Positions 4,264 to 11,122 are shown, counted from the first letter of the stretch. The stretch: 11,169 nucleotides of DNA from JABMRF01 sp964434235 (GCA_964434235.1 CAYSUN010000040.1:1-11169); one strand, 5' to 3'. The notes: generated by a model from the letters alone, not told the origin. Made by a program: numbers and translations.

Positions 4264-5286
4264 ACGATTTTTGATCAAATTGTTAGTATTGAAAATTTAT
4301 ATTTGGCCTGGAATGAATTTAAAAGGGGAAAAAGAAAAAAGCCTGATGTTCAAAGGTTTGAGTTTAATTTAGAGGATAATCTTTTTAAACTAAACTGGCT
4401 CTTGAGAACAGGGCGCTATAGACATGGCGACTATCAGAAGTTTAGCATAAATGATCCAAAATTCAGAATAATCCATAAAGCCTGCGTGCAAGATAGAATT
4501 GTCCATCATGCGGTTTTCCGTATCTTATATCCAATTTTTGACAAGTCGTTTATTTATGATTCATATTCATGCAGGATTAACAAGGGAACCCACAAAGCCG
4601 TGAAGCGTTTGGAGTTATTTACCAAGAAAATGAGTCGAAATTACCGATTGCCGTGCTTTGTCCTTAAATGTGATATAGCTAAATTTTTTAACACAATTGA
4701 TTATCAGATATTAATTAATTTGATTGAACGAAAAATTAAAGATATTAGGGTAATGAATATAATTAGGGAAATTATTTATAGCTATAAAACTGTTCAAGAC
4801 AAAGGCGTACCTTTAGGCAATTTAACCTCGCAGCTCTTTGCAAATATTTACATGAACGAGTTTGACCAATTTGTAAAACATGAATTAAAAATAAAAAAAT
4901 ATATTAGATATACAGATGATTTTGTTTTTGTTTATCACGATGAGCAGTTTTTGAAAGAGATTAATTCAAAAAGTGGAAATTTTTTATGGAACAAATTAAA
5001 ACTTGAATTTCATCCAAAAAAAGTAAGTGTTCGCAGGTTGAATCAAGGGATTGATTTTTTGGGATACATTATTTTTCCGTATCATACAGTTTTAAGAACA
5101 AGAAGTAAGCAAAGAATGCATGCAAAAATATACAAAAGGCTAATTGAATATAATACAGGAAGGCTTAGCCGTGTTTCATTTAATCAGACCATGCAATCGT
5201 ATTATGGAATATTACAGCATTGTTATGGAAAAGATCAAAAAAAAATCATTAATGCGATTATTTATAATTATTGTAATTTTATATAA
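4255..5286 (+). CDS. DGR-type reverse transcriptase
   Basis: RNA-directed DNA polymerase of the diversity-generating retroelement group, expected to copy the TR RNA with errors opposite adenine. Counting from the ATG at 4255 (343 residues; a TTG two codons upstream is possible), motif CDIAKFF carries the first catalytic Asp at D140. GVPLGNLTSQ (184-193) is the DGR/retron-like form of the block that is QGxxxSP in retroviral and group II intron RTs. YTDD (219-222) holds the two metal-binding Asps, and IDFLGY (267-271 region) is the following block. The length and the absence of maturase or endonuclease domains fit DGR RTs. The ribosome-binding site is weak. The stop is only 20 bp before the next gene, so it may be cotranscribed with the operon that follows. 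Confidence 0.95.
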   Translation: MSHTIFDQIVSIENLYLAWNEFKRGKRKKPDVQRFEFNLEDNLFKLNWLLRTGRYRHGDYQKFSINDPKFRIIHKACVQDRIVHHAVFRILYPIFDKSFIYDSYSCRINKGTHKAVKRLELFTKKMSRNYRLPCFVLKCDIAKFFNTIDYQILINLIERKIKDIRVMNIIREIIYSYKTVQDKGVPLGNLTSQLFANIYMNEFDQFVKHELKIKKYIRYTDDFVFVYHDEQFLKEINSKSGNFLWNKLKLEFHPKKVSVRRLNQGIDFLGYIIFPYHTVLRTRSKQRMHAKIYKRLIEYNTGRLSRVSFNQTMQSYYGILQHCYGKDQKKIINAIIYNYCNFI

Positions 5287-5306
5287 AAATGTTAAAATAT
5301 AATAAT

Positions 5307-5735
5307 ATGAAATATTTGCTTGGGGCAGTTTTTTTATTATTTGTGCTGACTAGTTGTGGATTTACAAACTATGTTGGTTTAACGTTGCCAAGTGGAGAAG
5401 TTCTAAAGTTAAAAGTAGCCTCCAGTGCAATTGAAAAAAGTACTGGTTTAAGTGGCATTCCAAATATGCAGGATTTTGATGGAATGCTTTTTTTGTTTGC
5501 CAAACCGGAAGAGGCAAATTTTTGGATGAAAGATATGCAGTTTTCTTTGGATATACTTTATCTTGATGAAAATAGGGATGTTTTGGAAATTCACGCTGAC
5601 CAACAGCCATGTAAAAATATTCTCGAATGTCCGTCTATAACTTCAAAAACAAATCAAATTAAGTATGTTGTTGAATTAGCATCTGGTAAAGCTGAAGAGT
5701 ATGGGATTGAAATAAATAATAAACTAAATTGGTAA
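5307..5735 (+). CDS. DUF192 family lipoprotein
   Basis: A 142-residue exported protein of the DUF192 (COG1430) family. The chosen ATG at 5307 gives a compact lipoprotein signal: MKYLLGAVFLLFVLTSC, with lipobox LTSC and C17 as the lipidated residue. The ATG at 5289 would add MLKYNN without improving it. The DUF192 signature is visible as STGLSGIPNMQDFDGMLFLF (45-64), then NFWMKDMQFSLDILYLDE (71-88) and a CK...C pair near 102-108. The biochemical role of the family is not established. It follows the RT closely and is one base from the next gene, so it belongs to the plus-strand operon. It is unlikely to be a DGR part, since this domain is common outside DGRs. Confidence 0.85.
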   Translation: MKYLLGAVFLLFVLTSCGFTNYVGLTLPSGEVLKLKVASSAIEKSTGLSGIPNMQDFDGMLFLFAKPEEANFWMKDMQFSLDILYLDENRDVLEIHADQQPCKNILECPSITSKTNQIKYVVELASGKAEEYGIEINNKLNW

Positions 5736-5736
5736 T

Positions 5737-6276
5737 ATGATTTATTTTTACTATGTAATTTTAGGTATTGTTTTGTTGGTTTTATGTGTAATAACATTTT
5801 ATACTTGTTCATTGCTAGTTGGTTTAATTAGAGCCAAAGGTGTGCCTTATGTTCCACTTAGTAAAAAACAATTGGCTTTTCTGAACGAAAATATTAAGTT
5901 GAATGAGAATGATAAAGACATAGATTTTGGATCAGGAGATGGTCGTGTGCTTAGAATGTTTGAAAAACAAGGCGTAAAATACTTGACTGGTTATGATGTT
6001 AACCTTTGGGCGATTTTATTAGGAAAAATAAAAAATAAAATTACTAATTCAAAAGTAAACTTGCAACATAAAAATTTTAAATCCTTAAATATTGGCGAGT
6101 TTAATAAAGTTTTTTGTTATTTACTTGAAGGGCAACTTTCTAAATTACAGAATAAATTTGAAGCAGAATTAAAACCAGGAGCTGAAGTTATTTGTTTTTC
6201 TTTTGAAGTAAAGGGTTGGAAAAGATTAAAAGTTATTACTAACGGAAAACATAGAATTTTTGTTTATACAATATGA
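5737..6276 (+). CDS. Membrane-anchored class I methyltransferase-like protein
   Basis: 179 residues. An N-terminal hydrophobic helix (about 3-31) is followed by a Rossmann-type domain: DFGSGDGRVL (63-72) is the SAM-binding glycine motif I, and GYDVN (85-89) is the expected acidic residue at the end of strand 2. The later motifs are weak and the domain is short, so the substrate cannot be predicted; a protein or lipid at the membrane is conceivable. It starts one base after the lipoprotein gene and overlaps the next gene by ATGA, so translation is likely coupled. A similar architecture recurs on the minus strand at 8785-9348, with low sequence similarity. Confidence 0.7.
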   Translation: MIYFYYVILGIVLLVLCVITFYTCSLLVGLIRAKGVPYVPLSKKQLAFLNENIKLNENDKDIDFGSGDGRVLRMFEKQGVKYLTGYDVNLWAILLGKIKNKITNSKVNLQHKNFKSLNIGEFNKVFCYLLEGQLSKLQNKFEAELKPGAEVICFSFEVKGWKRLKVITNGKHRIFVYTI

Positions 6277-7022
6277 ATAAGCAAGTAATTATATTGGCAG
6301 CAGGAAAAGGAAGTCGAATGAAAGTTGATAAACCAAAAGTGTTAGTTGAAATTCTTGGCAAACCTATGATTGAATATGTTTTAGACTCTGTGAAAATTGT
6401 TCAAAGTATGGTCAAGCCAGTCGTAGTTGTTGGGCACCAAGGAGAATTAGTACAGGATAAAATTAAAGATAGAGCCACTATTGTTTGGCAAAAAGAACAA
6501 CTTGGGACTGGACACGCTGTAGCCATAGCAAGAAATATTTTTTTAAATTTTAGTGGTGCAATCTTGGTTCTTTATGGTGATCATCCATTAATTAGTCCGA
6601 AAACAATCGAAAAGCTTTTTAAAATTCACGAGGAAAGAAATTCAGTTTTAAGTTTGATGACAACCGAAGTTGAAGATTTTACTGATTGGCGATCAAGTTT
6701 TATGGAGTTTGGTAGAATTATAAGAGACAATGATAATCATATTCAGAGCATTCGAGAATTTAAGGATTGTTCGGATGCGGAAAAGAAAATAAAAGAAGTT
6801 AATCCTGGTTATTATTGTTTTGATTCAGTTTGGCTTTGGCAAAATATTCAAAAATTACAAAATAAAAACAATCAAAAAGAATATTATTTAACTGATTTAA
6901 TTAGTTTAGCTGTAGCTCAGAATGAAAAGATAAGTTCAATTCAAATCCCGCCATTAGAATGTTTGGGTGTTAATACTTCGGAGCAATTGCAAATGGTAGA
7001 AAATTTAATAAAAAATAAATAA
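6273..7022 (+). CDS. Sugar nucleotidyltransferase, GlmU N-terminal domain-like
   Basis: 249 residues, matching the uridylyltransferase half of GlmU, which makes UDP-GlcNAc from GlcNAc-1-phosphate and UTP. Motifs: LAAGKGSRMKVDKPKVL (8-24, nucleotide binding with the catalytic Arg/Lys), QLGTGHA (76-82), YGDHPLI (101-107, D103 as metal ligand), FGRI (147-150), NPGYYCFD (177-184), KEYYLTDLI (202-210) and GVNT (232-235). The left-handed beta-helix acetyltransferase half of GlmU is absent and the frame simply stops, so GlcN-1-P acetylation must come from another enzyme or from scavenging. The start overlaps the upstream stop by 4 nt. The exact sugar is inferred from the motifs; a different nucleotide-sugar substrate is possible. 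Confidence 0.85.
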   Translation: MNKQVIILAAGKGSRMKVDKPKVLVEILGKPMIEYVLDSVKIVQSMVKPVVVVGHQGELVQDKIKDRATIVWQKEQLGTGHAVAIARNIFLNFSGAILVLYGDHPLISPKTIEKLFKIHEERNSVLSLMTTEVEDFTDWRSSFMEFGRIIRDNDNHIQSIREFKDCSDAEKKIKEVNPGYYCFDSVWLWQNIQKLQNKNNQKEYYLTDLISLAVAQNEKISSIQIPPLECLGVNTSEQLQMVENLIKNK

Positions 7023-7029
7023 AATTAAA

Positions 7030-8304
7030 ATGCAAGTTATTGCTGACTTACATATTCATTCTAAATATTCTAGAGCTACTTCACCAGAAATGAATGTAGA
7101 TTCTTTGAATGTTTGGTGTCAAAAAAAAGGTATTCAGCTTATTGCTACTGGTGATTTCACTCATCCGCAATATCTTCAAGAATTAAAGGATAAACTTGTT
7201 GCAGATGGAAGTGGTTTTTTAAATCTAGATAACCAGTTAACCAGTAAACCAGGAAAGCAGACAACTAAGTTCGTTTTAAGTGCTGAAATTGCTTGCATTT
7301 ACAAAGACAAAGATAAAACAAGACGATTGCATGTTTGTGTTTTAGTCCCAGATTTTGTAACAGTTGATAAGATTAATGCAGAGTTAAATAAAAGAAATTG
7401 TAATTTGAAATCTGATGGTCGGCCAATAATTGGTTTAAGTGCTAAACAGCTTGCTCAAATTTGTTTTGAGGCAAATGAAAAAACTTTAGTAATACCTGCT
7501 CATATTTGGACGCCTTGGTTTGCACTTTTTGGTTCAAAGTCTGGCTATGATAGAATTGAAGACTGTTTTGAAGAGTTAACACCAAATATTTATGCAGTTG
7601 AAACTGGATTAAGTTCTGATCCACCGATGAATTGGCGTTTATCTGCTTTGGATAAGCTAACCTTGATTTCTAATTCTGATGCACACAGTCCAAGGAATAT
7701 TGGACGAAATGCTAATTTTTTTTCCATGCAGAAATTTAATTACGATGAACTTAGACAAATCTTGAAAGATAAAGATGCGAATAAATTTTTATTTACGGTA
7801 GAGTTTTTTCCGCAAGAAGGGCGTTATCATTTTGATGGTCATCGTGCATGTAAATTTGTTTGTTCACCACAAGAAAGTAAAAATAAGTATAAAAATATTT
7901 GCCCAGTTTGTAAAAGAGAATTAGTTTTGGGTGTTGAGCATCGAGTTGATGATTTGGCTGATAGGCCCGTTGGGTTTAAACCAGCAAGGATAATTCCATA
8001 CAAACATTTAGTTCCTTTGCAGGAAATAATTTCAGAATGTTTGCAAAAAGGTAAGCTTACTAAGACTGTGCAATTATTTTATGAAAAAATGATTAAACAA
8101 AAAACAGAATTTGAAATTTTATTAGACCTTGATTATCAAAAGTTAAAGTTTATTTCTAATGAAATTGTGGCTGAGGCGATAATTCGTGTTAAAAAGGGAA
8201 AAGTATATACTCAACCTGGTTATGATGGTGAATATGGTACTGTTAAAGTTTTTAACCCTGAGGAAATTAAGAATTTTTCACCTAGCCAGAATAAATTAGT
8301 ATAA
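7030..8304 (+). CDS. Endonuclease Q family protein (PHP domain plus zinc site)
   Basis: 424 residues. EndoQ nicks DNA 5' to deaminated bases (uracil, hypoxanthine) and abasic sites. The PHP metal-site residues are in order: H8 and H10 (DLHIHSKYSRA), D42/H45 (GDFTHP), E86 (LSAEIACIY), H101, H158 (PAHIWTPWF) and D217/H219 (SNSDAHSP). A four-Cys zinc site follows (C274, C278, C291-P-V-C294) and then GVEHRVDDLADRP, both typical of EndoQ and missing from plain PHP phosphatases. The TP-WF segment near H158 is also characteristic. It sits 7 bp after the NTP transferase gene and is the last gene before a strong terminator. A dead 5' fragment of a homologue lies at 2192. Confidence 0.9.
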   Translation: MQVIADLHIHSKYSRATSPEMNVDSLNVWCQKKGIQLIATGDFTHPQYLQELKDKLVADGSGFLNLDNQLTSKPGKQTTKFVLSAEIACIYKDKDKTRRLHVCVLVPDFVTVDKINAELNKRNCNLKSDGRPIIGLSAKQLAQICFEANEKTLVIPAHIWTPWFALFGSKSGYDRIEDCFEELTPNIYAVETGLSSDPPMNWRLSALDKLTLISNSDAHSPRNIGRNANFFSMQKFNYDELRQILKDKDANKFLFTVEFFPQEGRYHFDGHRACKFVCSPQESKNKYKNICPVCKRELVLGVEHRVDDLADRPVGFKPARIIPYKHLVPLQEIISECLQKGKLTKTVQLFYEKMIKQKTEFEILLDLDYQKLKFISNEIVAEAIIRVKKGKVYTQPGYDGEYGTVKVFNPEEIKNFSPSQNKLV

Positions 8305-8314
8305 ATTTAAGAAT

Positions 8315-8348
8315 AAAAAAAGATCCGACTTGCGTCGGAACTTTTTTT
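8315..8348. terminator. Bidirectional terminator
   Basis: TCCGAC-TTGC-GTCGGA (8324-8339) is flanked by A7 on the left and T7 on the right, so it works on either strand. It separates the plus-strand operon ending at 8304 from the convergent small gene ending at 8355. Confidence 0.85.
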
Positions 8349-8354
8349 ATCGAA

Positions 8355-8546
8355 CTATTTTTTCTTTCGTTTTGCTACTTTTTTCTTTGGAGCAGCTTTT
8401 CTTTTCTTTGGAGCAGCTTTCTTTTTTGCTACTTTCTTAGCAACTTTTCGCTTTGGAGCAGCTTTCTTTTTTGCTACTTTCTTAGCAACTTTTCGCTTTG
8501 GAGCAGCTTTCTTTTTTGGAGCTGCCTTTCGCTTTTTAGCTGGCAT
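8355..8546 (-). CDS. Lys/Ala/Pro-rich histone H1-tail-like DNA-binding protein
   Basis: 63 residues composed almost only of K, A, P, R and V in imperfect repeats (AAPKRKVAKKVAKKK occurs twice, with AAPKKK variants at both ends). The start at 8546 is set by GGAGG (8556-8560) nine bases upstream; an upstream in-frame ATG at 8591 lacks such a site and would add non-repetitive residues. The composition resembles bacterial histone H1-like proteins (Hc1/AlgP/KAP-type tails), which bind DNA or RNA through charge and compact the nucleoid. There is no folded domain. The repeats make copy-number change by slippage likely. It is a single gene, convergent with the endonuclease Q operon. Confidence 0.8.
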   Translation of the reverse strand: MPAKKRKAAPKKKAAPKRKVAKKVAKKKAAPKRKVAKKVAKKKAAPKKRKAAPKKKVAKRKKK

Positions 8547-8591
8547 AATTTTTTTCCTCCTATCATTTTTTAAGCAGAAAAATTTTTTCAA

Positions 8592-8784
8592 GCTTAAAAA
8601 ATATACAGAGATTTTATTTTTATTTAATTTTAAATGTTAATTATCATTTTTCATTTAAATTATAGTTCTTTTTTTCAAAACTAACAATAGTTTTTTAAAA
8701 TTTAAAATTAATATGGGGATAACTTTAAAACAAGAAAACAAAAAAACAAAAAATCAATAAAACAAAAAAATATAAAAATTGATT
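8592..8784. other. AT-rich intergenic region
   Basis: The region is nearly all A/T, with a low-complexity A-rich run at about 8728-8775. On the minus strand TATATT (8600-8605) may be the -10 of the histone-like gene, but the -35 is not convincing. No gene or clear hairpin is visible. Confidence 0.4.
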
Positions 8785-9348
8785 TTAAGTTGTTAAATTT
8801 TGTTTTTTATAAACAAAGATTTTTTCTGAATTTTGTTTTTTTGTATGAAGTGTGATAATTTTTTTTGGTTTTAAGTTTGGTAAAGAAGTATCGTTCGTTA
8901 TAAGTAGTGATTGCGGTTTAGCTTCAGTTAAAAATTTTTTTTCAAGCATTTCCATTTCCGTATACCAGAGATATGAATAAAAAATATCAGCTTTTGAAAA
9001 ATCAAATGAATAAATGTTTTGGTGGATGAACTTTATTTTTCTTTTTTTAAGAAAATTTAGAAGTTTACAAATGAAAATTCTAAAGTAGCTGTTGTCTATT
9101 GCAATAATATTCAAGTTTGGGTATTTATTTTTTGTTTGAAATGATAAAGAACCCCAAGCACAACCCAAGTCAACAAAAGATTTTTCTGTAAGTTGGTTTT
9201 GCTTGATGATTTCGTGTAAATAAAAAATAGCCTTTGGGTGGCTTGTAATGTCATGTCTATAACAAAATGAGTGCACAATGAAAAAAACAAATAAAGTTAA
9301 ATTGATGATTAAAGTTAAGGCGATGATGACTATTAGTAAGTAAATCAT
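8785..9348 (-). CDS. Membrane-anchored class I methyltransferase-like protein
   Basis: 187 residues. A very hydrophobic N-terminal helix (about 2-28) precedes a Rossmann-like domain. VDLGCAWGSLSF (59-70) is SAM-binding motif I and IIAIDN (81-86) supplies the acidic residue after strand 2; the C-terminal strands are short. The substrate is unknown. The start codon overlaps the stop of the ATP-grasp gene (ATGA, 9345-9348), implying translational coupling and possibly a shared pathway. The architecture equals that of 5737-6276, but the sequences are not closely similar. Confidence 0.7.
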   Translation of the reverse strand: MIYLLIVIIALTLIINLTLFVFFIVHSFCYRHDITSHPKAIFYLHEIIKQNQLTEKSFVDLGCAWGSLSFQTKNKYPNLNIIAIDNSYFRIFICKLLNFLKKRKIKFIHQNIYSFDFSKADIFYSYLWYTEMEMLEKKFLTEAKPQSLLITNDTSLPNLKPKKIITLHTKKQNSEKIFVYKKQNLTT

Positions 9349-10367
9349 AAGTAATATTTTTTTGTGAGTTCAAATATGTATTTAGCTGGATTTTGTTTAG
9401 GTCCAATGGAGGGCAGGTGGTGCATTTCTATGCAAGGTAACGTGTTTATTTCTAAAATTCCACAAGGTTGTTTGTAAAATGGTTCAGTGATGTCATCACA
9501 AATGAAATCCAAGCCAATTATTTTTATATTCAATTCTTTAGCTATTTTGTTAAAAAAGTACAAATTTTTTTTGTGAATTTTGTTGGTAACCTCCTCTATG
9601 TCGCCCCCGAGTTTCATAAATGGGTCAGTTTGTATAAATTTTATTTCTTGGTCAGGTAAAATTTTATTTAGATTAATGTTTGAATTTGGAATTAGTGGAT
9701 AATAAAAACTGCCGTCTCTTTTGGGGTCTAAATTTTTTAAAGTTATAAGTTCTTCAATTGTTGATGCGCCATCTCCAATAACGTGAGCTGGTATTTGTTT
9801 AGCGCAAAATATTTTTTCTTGATCAATGATAGTCACGCGATGGACAAAACCTGATTGTAAATATTTCTCAATAATAAAGGTAGGAGCATATTCTAGCGTA
9901 TACTTGATTGCTAAAAATAATTCTTTTTTATTTGTAATATTAGTTGTAACATGACGACTGACTGAGCCAAATCTAGGTTTAACAACTAATGGGAAACCCA
10001 ACTTTAGGCCATACTTTAAAGCTCGTTTTTTTTGGAAAAACCAAAAGCCTCGACCTTCTGGAGTTGGAAACTTTTTGTTACTAAGTATTTTTTTGCATTT
10101 AAGTTTGTCGTCAATTTGATGAAAAATTTTTCCGTTTTTGTGTTCAGCTAAAGGTAATGAAGTAAAGTGAATCGTTTTATTTTGGATAGTAAGTCTAAAA
10201 TTATTAGTTTGTCTATTTTTGTTTTTTAAAACCTGAATTTCGGCATTTTGTTTTCTGGCTTCTTCTATGAAAATTTTTGTTCTTAGTTTGAGGCTTTGTA
10301 AATCTGGATCAGCGTAATGGTTGTCTTCCCAAAATAGAAATATTTTTTCCAAAAGAGGGTCGATCAA
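9345..10367 (-). CDS. ATP-grasp ligase, cyanophycin synthetase/glutathione synthetase-like
   Basis: 340 residues from a TTG at 10367. ATP-grasp features: GFPLVVKPRFGSVSRHV (124-140, Lys130 for ATP and a Gly/Ser loop), FIIEKYL (164-170), IPAHVIGDGASTIEELI (192-208, very like the same segment of cyanophycin synthetase), GLDFICDD (285-292, D287 as metal ligand) and GILEINTLPCIEMHH (303-317, with Glu306 and Asn308 as Mg ligands). Such enzymes join a carboxylate to an amine using ATP; the substrate is not predictable. The TTG is probably not the true start: the same frame stays open upstream and would reach an ATG at 10506 if one base were removed from an A8 run. It overlaps the methyltransferase-like gene by 4 nt. 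Confidence 0.85.
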   Translation of the reverse strand: MIDPLLEKIFLFWEDNHYADPDLQSLKLRTKIFIEEARKQNAEIQVLKNKNRQTNNFRLTIQNKTIHFTSLPLAEHKNGKIFHQIDDKLKCKKILSNKKFPTPEGRGFWFFQKKRALKYGLKLGFPLVVKPRFGSVSRHVTTNITNKKELFLAIKYTLEYAPTFIIEKYLQSGFVHRVTIIDQEKIFCAKQIPAHVIGDGASTIEELITLKNLDPKRDGSFYYPLIPNSNINLNKILPDQEIKFIQTDPFMKLGGDIEEVTNKIHKKNLYFFNKIAKELNIKIIGLDFICDDITEPFYKQPCGILEINTLPCIEMHHLPSIGPKQNPAKYIFELTKKYYL

Positions 10368-10506
10368 TCTATTAAATTTTTGGCTTAAGTAAATAAAATA
10401 TTTTGGGATAAAAAAATGGCTAATTATCTCATTAAGCCAATTGTCGGTGTGGTGCGATTTTGGTTGTTCGCAATCTGGACAGTAATTTGTTTTTTTTATT
10501 CTTCAT
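10368..10506 (-). pseudogene. Likely N-terminal extension of the ATP-grasp gene, frameshifted at A8
   Basis: Reading backwards from the TTG at 10367, the same frame is open for over 40 codons and encodes NYCPDCEQPKSHH...NWLNEIISHFFIPKYF, a CxxC-containing segment that leads smoothly into the ligase. It then meets a TGA without an ATG, GTG or TTG start. An ATG at 10506 begins ATGAAGAAT followed by eight A; dropping one A joins it exactly to this frame (MKNKKTNYCPDC...), giving about 386 residues. The cause may be an assembly or sequencing error, a real mutation, or transcript slippage at A8. It is listed separately because the reading frame as given is interrupted. Confidence 0.6.
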
Positions 10507-10555
10507 ACTAGATACATTTTAGCAAAAAGATAGGAAATATACCATAAATTTGGGA

Positions 10556-10610
10556 ATCAAAAAAGAACCTTTGTAAAAAGATTCTCTTTTGGTGGACCCG
10601 GCCCCGCACT
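10556..10610. repeat. tRNA-Ala 3'-end repeat, copy 1
   Basis: A 55-bp sequence identical to 10710-10764. Its first 47 bp are also identical to 10873-10919. It holds the tRNA intrinsic terminator followed (minus-strand sense, upstream) by the last 13 nt of tRNA-Ala including CCA. The rest of the tRNA is absent. Confidence 0.9.
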
Positions 10611-10639
10611 AGTCTTCACATTGTTCAGACAATGCGGGG
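10602..10639. repeat. Palindromic hairpin inside the tRNA-end repeat unit
   Basis: CATTGT-TCAG-ACAATG (10619-10634) is embedded in an outer CCCCG / CGGGG pair (10602-10606 / 10635-10639) with a 12-nt bulge on the left. It follows the tRNA fragment directly and seems to be part of the repeated unit, since the next copy enters the assembly gap with the same first bases (CCCCGCACT). Confidence 0.6.
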
Positions 10640-10709
10640 TAAACAGGAAATTACAAAGAAATTAGTATTATCGATTCCTGCGTTGCTGAAGAAGTTTATG
10701 ATTTTAGGG

Positions 10710-10764
10710 ATCAAAAAAGAACCTTTGTAAAAAGATTCTCTTTTGGTGGACCCGGCCCCGCACT
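10710..10764. repeat. tRNA-Ala 3'-end repeat, copy 2
   Basis: Lies exactly 154 bp after copy 1 and is identical over 55 bp up to the N run. It shares TTTTAGGG directly before the core with copy 3 (10865-10872), whereas copy 1 has a different left flank. The intact sequence between copies 1 and 2 (10611-10709) has no ORF. Confidence 0.9.
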
Positions 10765-10864
10765 NNNNNNNNNNNNNNNNNNNNNNNNNNNNNNNNNNNN
10801 NNNNNNNNNNNNNNNNNNNNNNNNNNNNNNNNNNNNNNNNNNNNNNNNNNNNNNNNNNNNNNNN
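10765..10864. other. Assembly gap (100 N)
   Basis: Exactly 100 N, a usual placeholder length, so the real size is unknown. Both edges lie in repeat-unit sequence (CCCCGCACT on the left, TTTTAGGG on the right). This indicates that the gap falls inside a tandem array and may hide further copies. Confidence 0.95.
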
Positions 10865-10873
10865 TTTTAGGGA

Positions 10874-10902
10874 TCAAAAAAGAACCTTTGTAAAAAGATT
10901 CT
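10874..10902 (-). terminator. Terminator of tRNA-Ala
   Basis: On the minus strand AGAATCTTT-TTAC-AAAGGTTCT (one T-G wobble) is followed by TTTTTT and begins 4 nt after the CCA end. The same hairpin is repeated in copies 1 and 2 of the array. Confidence 0.75.
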
Positions 10903-10906
10903 CTTT

Positions 10907-10983
10907 TGGTGGACCCGGCAGGAATCGAACCTGTGACCTCCTCGGTGCAAACGAGGCGCTCTAGCCAACTGAGCTACGGGCCC
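10907..10983 (-). tRNA. tRNA-Ala (anticodon UGC)
   Basis: 77 nt on the minus strand with encoded CCA. The acceptor stem is GGGCCCG / CGGGTCC (one G-T wobble). The D arm is GCTC...GAGC. The anticodon arm CCTCG-TTTGCAC-CGAGG places TGC at 10947-10949. The variable loop is AGGTC and the T arm is CAGG-TTCGATT-CCTG with an A-C mismatch at the outermost pair. The 5' end is at 10983. Confidence 0.96.
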
Positions 10984-10988
10984 TTGAT

Positions 10989-11023
10989 GCTCACTTCATT
11001 CGCCGAAGCGAAGAGCGGTGAGC
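10989..11023 (-). promoter_or_regulatory. Hairpin in the tRNA-Ala 5' leader
   Basis: GCTCAC (10989-10994) pairs with GTGAGC (11018-11023), enclosing an inner TTCGC-CGAA-GCGAA hairpin. It lies between the promoter and the mature 5' end and would be removed by RNase P. Confidence 0.45.
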
Positions 11024-11044
11024 GCAACAAAATGTTGTATAAAA

Positions 11045-11073
11045 ATACTAACAAAATTATAATACCTTGTCAA
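11045..11073 (-). promoter_or_regulatory. Promoter of tRNA-Ala
   Basis: On the minus strand TTGACA (11068-11073), a 17-bp spacer and TAGTAT (11045-11050). The start near 11038 gives a leader of about 55 nt before the tRNA. Confidence 0.7.
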
Positions 11074-11122
11074 ACTAGTTTAAGGCAAATAGGATATGCA
11101 CAGTTTGTTTGAGCTAGGCTAT

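Noticed and set aside
4249..5286. Group II intron or retron reading of the reverse transcriptase
   Set aside because: There is no maturase or endonuclease domain and no intron RNA structure, and adjacent TR/VR pairs with adenine-specific differences plus an Avd-like gene fit a DGR instead.
9468..9659. 63-codon plus-strand ORF within the ATP-grasp gene
   Set aside because: It is antisense to conserved ATP-grasp motifs, with no independent support.
10556..10919. CRISPR array at the tRNA-end repeats
   Set aside because: There are only three copies, the repeat is 47-55 bp and contains a tRNA end and terminator, the interval is about 100 bp, and no cas genes are present.
10743..11112. Two overlapping plus-strand ORFs (73 and 68 codons) reading GGPGRNRTCDL and DPAGIEPVTSS
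   Set aside because: They are translations of the antisense strand of tRNA-Ala and its flank, one of them running through the N gap. Such peptides are a well-known annotation artefact over tRNA genes.
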